From: Chrysomallon squamiferum
Taxonomy: Eukaryota > Mollusca > Gastropoda > Neomphalida > Peltospiridae
Direction of reading: 5' to 3'
Length of the DNA: 12,500 nucleotides
Assembly: GCA_012295275.1 (NCBI GenBank)
Contig: CM022677.1
Coordinates: 23,808,235 to 23,820,734, forward strand
The notes below the pieces were generated by a model. The model searched no databases, was not told the origin of the DNA, and saw nothing but the letters and a program-made list of their open reading frames with translations. Position 1 is the first letter of the stretch. Each line of letters opens with the position of its first letter. Shown here piece after piece: positions 7,776 through 12,500 of the stretch. A program made the translations under genes and the position numbers.

Positions 7776-8208
7776 TAAATAAGAACAATAACATCAGCAT
7801 CACCAATAACAAGAGAAATATTAAAACAGGTATGTTATGAAATATTTAAAGTGACAGAGAAAAGTCAGGTATTGTCCGGTGCAAGTGAATTCTTTTTATC
7901 TGGAATCTTTTCAAAAACAAAGCAGTTCACTAGTACTTGTGCGTGTGTGCGTGAGCATGTGTACCTAGGTGTGAATGCACGTGTTACATTTGCGCCTGTT
8001 TGCAGAATTATTATATTAAGATCTATAATGTGTGTGTGTGTGTGTGCGTGTGCGTGTATGTATGTATGCATGTATGTCTGAATGTATTATAAAGCTGTTT
8101 AACTTACAAACGTCAAATCAGCAAGAGACATTTGTTCAAAAATTATCACTTTTATAAATTATTCTGCATTCGAGAATAGACGCAGGTATTTTTCCTTCCC
8201 TGTTTCAG
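7776..8208 (+). other. intron between plus-strand modules 3 and 4
   Basis: AT-rich sequence with a GT and GTAT repeat at about 8028-8075. It ends in a good T/C-rich acceptor (TTTCCTTCCCTGTTTCAG). No exon is seen. Confidence 0.75.
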
Positions 8209-8388
8209 TGCAGCTTGAGTGGAGTTCTTGGTTTGTGTACAGAATCAGCCAGTGTGATCTGACTCGCTGTAAACAGAAGGTTCTAGATATGAGACTGTGT
8301 TCAGTTTACAAACCTGCGTTACCTGGCGACGGCCGTTACTGTCCTGGAGACAAACGTCGTTACACAAGCAGAAGCTGTTGTGATCAAC
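8209..8388 (+). CDS. TSR exon, plus-strand module 4, divergent
   Basis: A 180-base exon with phase-1 borders: strong acceptor CCTGTTTCAG and donor CAAC|GTATGT. The WSSW pair and six cysteines identify a TSR. The first cysteine pair reads CDLTRC, one residue longer than CSVTC and without the following glycine, so the O-fucosylation motif is lost. The last two cysteines are adjacent (SRSCCDQ) instead of separated by 2-5 residues, so the usual disulphide layout must differ or be strained. The loop LPGDGRYCPGD keeps the TSR pattern. It is still in frame with neighbours and has good splice sites, so it looks functional but fast-evolving. Confidence 0.82.
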
Positions 8389-9203
8389 GTATGTCGCTTC
8401 TGTTTTTAATTTATATTATAGCAAGGGCGGGGGGGGTGTATTTCGAAATTAATGAAACTGAAGCTTCAGGGAATCTAAACCCTCGTCTCCATATTTCTTC
8501 CAAATTTTGATTAGTGTTTAATTTTTTTTTTTTTTAAGTTTTCTTGGAACACTGACATAGACGAAGATAAGAGTAGTTAACGAGATCTCGATGCGCCCCC
8601 TAACTGTCCGAGCTTCAGCGTACCAAAAATGTATTTCAGTATTAACAAAGTATCTTCTTTTGACATAGAAAATAACTTTCTCTATGATTCATTTGACGAT
8701 ATTTGGTTTTGAACTTCTAAAATAATGAATATAATTCAATTTTTTACCGTTTTTTCTTTTTTATTTTTCTGAACTCAAGCAACACTTGTCTAACCTGTCG
8801 TTTATCGCTGTGAGTAACAGTCACCCTGAGTTACTCCCCTTGAAACCATACATTAAGCTTTCTACTAAGACCGAAACATTTTTTCGTTAATGGAATTTTT
8901 ATTTATTTTTTTAAATTTTTTGATATTTAATACTGAACGAGTTGCTTTATGTTACTTTTACAGCATTTTCTTATTTTTATTTTTATTTTTCTTATTTTTT
9001 TTTTTAATTTATAATTCGGATTGTTTTCGTACCTTAGGTTAATTTTAATACAGTTAATTGAAGAACAAATAAATATAAACCGCTTACAGTTCCCACTGTA
9101 TTTCCACAACCCTCGATTCACTTATTTAGATATAAATACGAGTCTGTTAATTCGTTCTACATAAAAACTCACTTCTACGAAAACTCTTTATTTGCACACA
9201 CAG
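8389..9203 (+). other. intron between plus-strand modules 4 and 5
   Basis: About 815 bases with no exon seen. It contains a short run of G (about 8429-8436), poly-T runs (about 8522-8535 and 8995-9005) and a few GC-richer patches (8580-8625). It ends in the acceptor TTGCACACACAG. Confidence 0.7.
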
Positions 9204-9401
9204 ACGTGGTAGTGAAAGGCACATGGTCGCTATGGACACTAGAAAGAAAAACGTGCAGTGTTACGTGTTGGGTTGGAACTCTGCGAGTCACCTACAGACG
9301 AAACTGTAGCAGTCAAGCACCTGTCAGTGGAGGTGAAGGTGGTTGCCAAGGAAACGACACGCTAACCATAACATCTTCCTGTAAACTACCACAGTGCCCA
9401 A
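9204..9401 (+). CDS. TSR exon, plus-strand module 5
   Basis: A 198-base exon with phase-1 borders: acceptor GCACACACAG and donor CCAA|GTAACC. It encodes a TSR with TWSLW, CSVTCWVG, YRRNC, a glycine-rich loop (SGGEGGC), QGNDT and a C-x4-C end (CKLPQC), with six cysteines. Trp replaces the conserved Gly after the second cysteine, which breaks the strict C-x-x-S/T-C-G O-fucosylation motif by one position. Sequons NCSS and NDT are present. The GND motif is shared with the minus-strand module at 2049-2225, evidence that the two arms belong to one family. Confidence 0.88.
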
Positions 9402-9524
9402 GTAACCCGCTTTGTTTATTAATATTACAGTTCGTTTTAGTAATAATGAACACAGTGCTTGATTTACTAACATGAGTAATGCAGGTAGATAGACACAAAC
9501 TGAAAGATAGATAGACAAACAGCT

Positions 9525-9628
<104 letters not shown>

Positions 9629-9629
9629 T

Positions 9630-9922
9630 AACGACAAAGACAAGAAACATGTCGACAATACAAAAACAAACACGTATATTTACAGCGGATGGCTCCTGGG
9701 GTAACTGGGTGGAGACTAAGACAGACTGCTCAGTGACGTGTGGGTCGGGACATTTTGTGATGAAACTGACACGAAAATGCGACAGTCCATCTCCAAGCAA
9801 TGGTGGGAGAGACTGCGGCTCAGAAAACAAATTTAATTATACGATGTCGTGTGAGAAAAAACAATGTCCAGGTAACTGACAATATAAACACTTCATTCCA
9901 TCTTTGATACTTCACTTCCAAA
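9630..9922 (+). repeat. segmental duplication, copy 1 (carries TSR module 6)
   Basis: Nearly the same sequence recurs at 11143-11437. Homology starts at ACGACAAAGACAAGAAA, covers the acceptor, the whole TSR exon and donor, and runs through about 50 intron bases to CTTCACTTCCAAA. The exon starts are 1,515 bases apart. The exon part is about 98% identical, while the flank upstream of the exon is more diverged and has indels. Confidence 0.9.
9686..9871 (+). CDS. TSR exon, plus-strand module 6 (twin of module 7)
   Basis: A 186-base exon with phase-1 borders: acceptor TATTTACAG and donor CCAG|GTAACT. It encodes a compact TSR with SWGNW, CSVTCGSG (complete O-fucosylation motif), RKC, SNGGRDC, an NYT sequon and a C-x4-C end (CEKKQC), six cysteines in all. 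It matches the exon at 11201-11386 at all but four bases. Three of these are silent and one changes Glu to Gln in the last loop. A recent exon duplication, or gene conversion between copies, explains this. Confidence 0.92.
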
Positions 9923-9939
9923 TTATTTGTGTACAATTC

Positions 9940-10672
9940 AGTGGTACCTTGACTTACGAGTGTAATTCGTTCTGTGACCGAGCTTGTATTTCATTTTGCT
10001 TGTATATCAAATAAATTTCCTCAACTGAAATTAATTGAAAAAAATAAATAACACCCCAATTTTTTGTACCGGGTTTTTAAATAAGAAAAATGCATGTATA
10101 AATGACAAATATTGTAAAAAAAACAAAACAAAATAAAAGAGAATGTAAAGAAATAAATTGGTTTTGGAAAGTGTACAGGATTAGGGTTTCTCCATCTTTT
10201 CTTTAGAAACCATTTGGCTGGAGTTACAGTCCTTATCGATTCCTTCTGCTTCAGCTTGGTACATATCGTAGAAATACTATGCTTGTACTGCCTAACCACG
10301 TTGACTGCATGCATACCTCGCTCATGTTTTTCTATGAATTCAAGCTTTAATTCAATGGACATCATCCATTTCTTCTTCTCAGCACTGTCCTTTGCACTCA
10401 CTTTCTTAGGATCCATGGTCAGAAAAAAGAAAAGTGGCAAAACTGAGCACAACACAACAGAGATGCTTCCGTGGCGAGGTAACCACGTGAAGTAAACGAG
10501 TGAGACGCGGGATGCTGGCCGGATGTTGTGTTGTTCGTTGCGACAACTAGCGGCGGCATACATGAAGCTTGTTCGTAACCCCGATTTTGGCTCGCAACTC
10601 AAAGCAAAAAATCGACTGGGCGACTGCTCGTATCTCTGAAAACTCGTAAGTTAGGGGACTCAAGGTACCACT
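9940..10672 (-). mobile_element. internally deleted pogo/Tigger-type DNA transposon
   Basis: The ends are inverted repeats. The left end reads AGTGGTACCTTGA then CTTACGAGT. The right end, on the minus strand, reads AGTGGTACCTTGA, nine extra bases, then CTTACGAGT. Such GGTACCT..TACGAG ends are typical of Tigger elements of the Tc1/mariner (pogo) superfamily. The body holds the start of a Tigger-like transposase on the minus strand, so the element is inserted in minus orientation. At about 730 bases it is far shorter than a full Tigger, so most of the transposase is deleted. A TA target duplication is not evident. The right border abuts a GT microsatellite. It sits in the intron between the duplicated modules 6 and 7. 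Confidence 0.88.
10021..10416 (-). pseudogene. truncated Tigger-like transposase (N-terminal DNA-binding part)
   Basis: From the ATG at 10416-10414 the minus-strand frame begins MDPKKVSAKDSAEKKK and continues with a helix-turn-helix region (IELKLEFIEKHERG and STICTKLKQKE), matching the CENP-B/pogo N-terminal DNA-binding type of Tigger transposases. After TVTPAK (about residue 70) family resemblance stops and the frame runs through AT-rich sequence to TGA at 10023-10021. The second CENP-B-type HTH and the DDE catalytic domain are absent, so it cannot be an active transposase. The frame is open further upstream to 10602, but that part is derived from the element's 5' non-coding end. About 131 codons remain where the family usually has several hundred. 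Confidence 0.82.
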
Positions 10673-10807
<135 letters not shown>

Positions 10808-11142
10808 AAATATACATAGAGACGGAGAGAGACAGACAGACATATATACAGATATACAGTCACTCAGACACAAATTCGATGGTACATTTGGATTTATTTA
10901 TAATTATTGTTATAATCATCAGTTATTGTGACAATATTTTCATTTATAGCATTTTAATAACTGAATATCAAAATTAAACAAAAATTCTAAAGCCTTGCTA
11001 ACATGAGTGAAAACAAAATAACTATTTTTCATCTTCTTTATAATGACCGTTACGACAAAGACAAGAAATTATGTCGACAATACAAAAAGAAACTAGAACT
11101 TTTTTTTAAACTTTATTTTAACGATGATTTTTTTTTTTTTAA
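10808..11142 (+). other. intron upstream of plus-strand module 7
   Basis: AT-rich intron sequence. It contains an extra partial copy (about 11052-11092) of the short flank that precedes both duplicated TSR exons, and a poly-T run at about 11128-11140. No exon is seen. Confidence 0.7.
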
Positions 11143-11437
11143 CGACAAAGACAAGAAATATGTCGAGAATCCAGAAACAAAGTAGAACGTTTATTCACAG
11201 CTGATGGCTCCTGGGGTAACTGGGTGGAGACTAAGACAGACTGCTCGGTGACGTGTGGGTCGGGACATTTTGTGATGAAACTGACACGAAAATGCGACAG
11301 TCCATCTCCAAGCAATGGTGGAAGAGACTGCGGCTCAGAAAACAAATTTAATTATACGATGTCGTGTCAGAAAAAACAATGTCCAGGTAACTAACGATAT
11401 AAACACTTCATTCCATCTTTGATACTTCACTTCCAAA
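11143..11437 (+). repeat. segmental duplication, copy 2 (carries TSR module 7)
   Basis: Partner of 9630-9922. The two diverge abruptly after CTTCACTTCCAAA. In copy 1 the Tigger element lies 17 bases further on, and copy 2 lacks it. Confidence 0.9.
11201..11386 (+). CDS. TSR exon, plus-strand module 7 (twin of module 6)
   Basis: A 186-base exon with phase-1 borders: acceptor TTATTCACAG and donor CCAG|GTAACT. It encodes the same TSR as module 6 except for CQKKQC in place of CEKKQC. All six cysteines, SWGNW and CSVTCGSG are retained. It is the last TSR before the membrane-anchor exon at 12149, to which its phase fits. The slightly better pyrimidine tract and consensus CACAG acceptor suggest it is spliced efficiently. 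With phase-1 borders on both twins, transcripts could contain either or both. Confidence 0.92.
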
Positions 11438-11999
11438 ATACGCGTGAATGCATGTGTATGTGTGTCTGTATGTGTATATGTATAATGTATGTATGTATAT
11501 GTTCAGTGTCTAGAACAACAACAACAACAACAACAACAAACAACAACATTATTAATAATAATAATAATGACAACAAAAAATCAGCAACAGTAACAATAAT
11601 AGTAATAATGACTAACATACCATAATAATAACAATACTACTATACTACCAATAATAAAACACAGAGGCAGAGATACATATATAGGTATATAGCTAGAGAG
11701 AGAAATAGATATAGATTATACAGAGAGATTTTCTTTTAAAATGACTAAAATGTTTAAACACATCTAAGTTTCAGATATGTCTGAAGTGGAATTTAGTTAC
11801 AAAGGTATTTATGAATCAGTATAGTTAAACCTGTGATTCACAGTAACATAACAGCTCGTTGTATGTGAATTATTTTATCAATCAATGAGTAGCTAGATTC
11901 TTGAATAATCAAAATAAATTTGTATGAAAATAAAGACGACTGTTAAACCACGTTCAGTTAAAATAAGTAAAATGATCGTCCAATTGTTATTTCCTTCAG

Positions 12000-12041
12000 G
12001 ATATGTTTCTTTCCCGGACTAAACAATAAGAGGAATGTTGT
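12000..12041 (+). pseudogene. partial duplicate of the membrane-anchor exon (left copy)
   Basis: After an acceptor-like TTTCCTTCAG the sequence aligns without gaps to the start of the exon at 12149: 28 of 41 bases match. In phase 1 it reads GYVSFPD then TAA (12020-12022), against GIHSFLD in the intact exon. The rest of the copy has been replaced by a CA microsatellite. It is most likely a dead copy. Since the acceptor and phase are intact, splicing to it would give a soluble protein without the membrane anchor. Confidence 0.65.
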
Positions 12042-12046
12042 GTGTT

Positions 12047-12091
12047 ACACACACACACGCACACACGCACACATACACACACACACACATA
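12047..12091. repeat. (CA)n microsatellite
   Basis: CA units with CG and TA interruptions, starting inside the decayed copy of the terminal exon. Confidence 0.93.
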
Positions 12092-12148
12092 CAAATAAAT
12101 AATGATCATTTTATATTAAAAACAATTTTTGTTTTTTGTTTGTTTCAG

Positions 12149-12240
12149 GGATTCATTCTTTTCTGGACATAACGGTAACAGGAATATTGGTTACGATGTT
12201 TCTCATTCTAAATTACGTTTTGTATGGCTATTGCAGATGA
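12149..12240 (+). CDS. terminal exon: single transmembrane anchor and stop
   Basis: A strong acceptor (TTTTTGTTTGTTTCAG) opens an exon in phase 1 that follows the TSR modules. It encodes GIHSFLD, then about 20 hydrophobic residues (ITVTGILVTMFLILNYVLYG), then YCR and TGA 12238-12240. This is a type I membrane anchor with almost no cytoplasmic tail, so any signalling would need a partner. The Cys just inside could be acylated, which is only a guess. No AATAAA is seen directly downstream, though A-rich sequence follows near 12285. Partial duplicates lie on both sides (12000 and 12441). Confidence 0.75.
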
Positions 12241-12440
12241 GTTGACTATGTATATTTATGTATATCTAATAGTCAGAAATTCATAAAAAAAACGTTCTGT
12301 TTTAGACTTTGTCTATATATGTAAATTTATGAAATATCTAATAGTAGTCATGACACCTGCATAGAATTATTTTTGTTTGATAAAATGTATGTGTTTGTGC
12401 ATATATGAAATTAAATGCCGTTTGTATAATTTGTTTGTCA

Positions 12441-12500
12441 GTGTGTGTGTGTGTTTTGTGTTTGTGTATTGCAGATGAGTGTATTTATATTTATACAGGG
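12441..12500 (+). pseudogene. partial duplicate of the membrane-anchor exon (right copy)
   Basis: The 14 bases TATTGCAGATGAGT at 12467-12480 repeat exactly those at 12229-12242, which span the end of the intact exon and its stop codon. GTTTTGT lies before them in both copies and a TATATTTAT-like sequence after. An acceptor-like TTTGTTTGTCAG precedes at 12431-12441, but the front half is replaced by GT repeats. The copy is cut by the window edge. Confidence 0.55.

Larger units (their letters stand above)
11387..12148 (+). other. intron between module 7 and the membrane-anchor exon
   Basis: Contains GT/GTAT repeats (about 11450-11500), AAC units (about 11513-11548), AAT units, AT-rich sequence, a decayed copy of the terminal exon at 12000 and a CA repeat (about 12047-12091). 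No further TSR is seen. Confidence 0.7.

Noticed and set aside
10417-10602. The N-terminal extension of the transposase frame up to 10602
   Set aside because: It lies between the terminal repeat and the family-type start MDPKK at 10416, so it is element non-coding sequence.

Overview
The window looks like AT-rich nuclear DNA from an invertebrate animal. It has GC-richer exons with GT..AG splice sites and phase-1 introns, very abundant micro- and minisatellites, and a decayed pogo/Tigger-type DNA transposon. The compound GT/TA/GA tracts, long (TTTA)n arrays and Tigger fossil would suit a mollusc such as a cephalopod. That taxon guess rests on general impression, not on a diagnostic gene.

The recognisable genes are multi-exon genes for extracellular proteins made of thrombospondin type-1 repeats (TSRs). 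Every TSR is encoded by one exon of about 171-204 bases, flanked by phase-1 introns at both ends, so modules can be duplicated, skipped or lost without breaking the frame. Three TSR exons lie on the minus strand (2225-2049, 1701-1524 and 662-492 in transcription order). The middle one carries a +1 frameshift. A candidate signal-peptide exon for this gene sits at 4948-4885 on the minus strand, and the gene continues past the left edge. Seven TSR exons lie on the plus strand (5529, 6210, 7253, 8209, 9204, 9686 and 11201). They lead to a terminal exon at 12149-12240 that encodes one membrane-spanning helix, a very short tail and a stop. The plus-strand product is therefore probably a membrane-anchored, multi-TSR surface protein. 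The first plus coding exon is not certain. A small exon at 4747-4877 could be its signal exon or the transmembrane last exon of another transcript.

The two gene arms are probably divergent (head-to-head) and share recent and old duplications. Plus exons 6 and 7 are almost identical (4 differences in 186 bases, 3 of them silent) and 1,515 bases apart. The terminal membrane exon has decayed partial copies on both sides, at about 12000 and 12441. Between the duplicated TSR exons lies an internally deleted Tigger element (9940-10672) followed by a compound microsatellite.

The rest is intronic or intergenic simple sequence: (GA/CT)n, (TTTA)n, (AAAT)n, (ATT)n, (GTA)n and (GT/CA)n tracts. Several run straight into splice acceptors or start just after donors. 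No RNA gene, CRISPR array or intact transposase was found.
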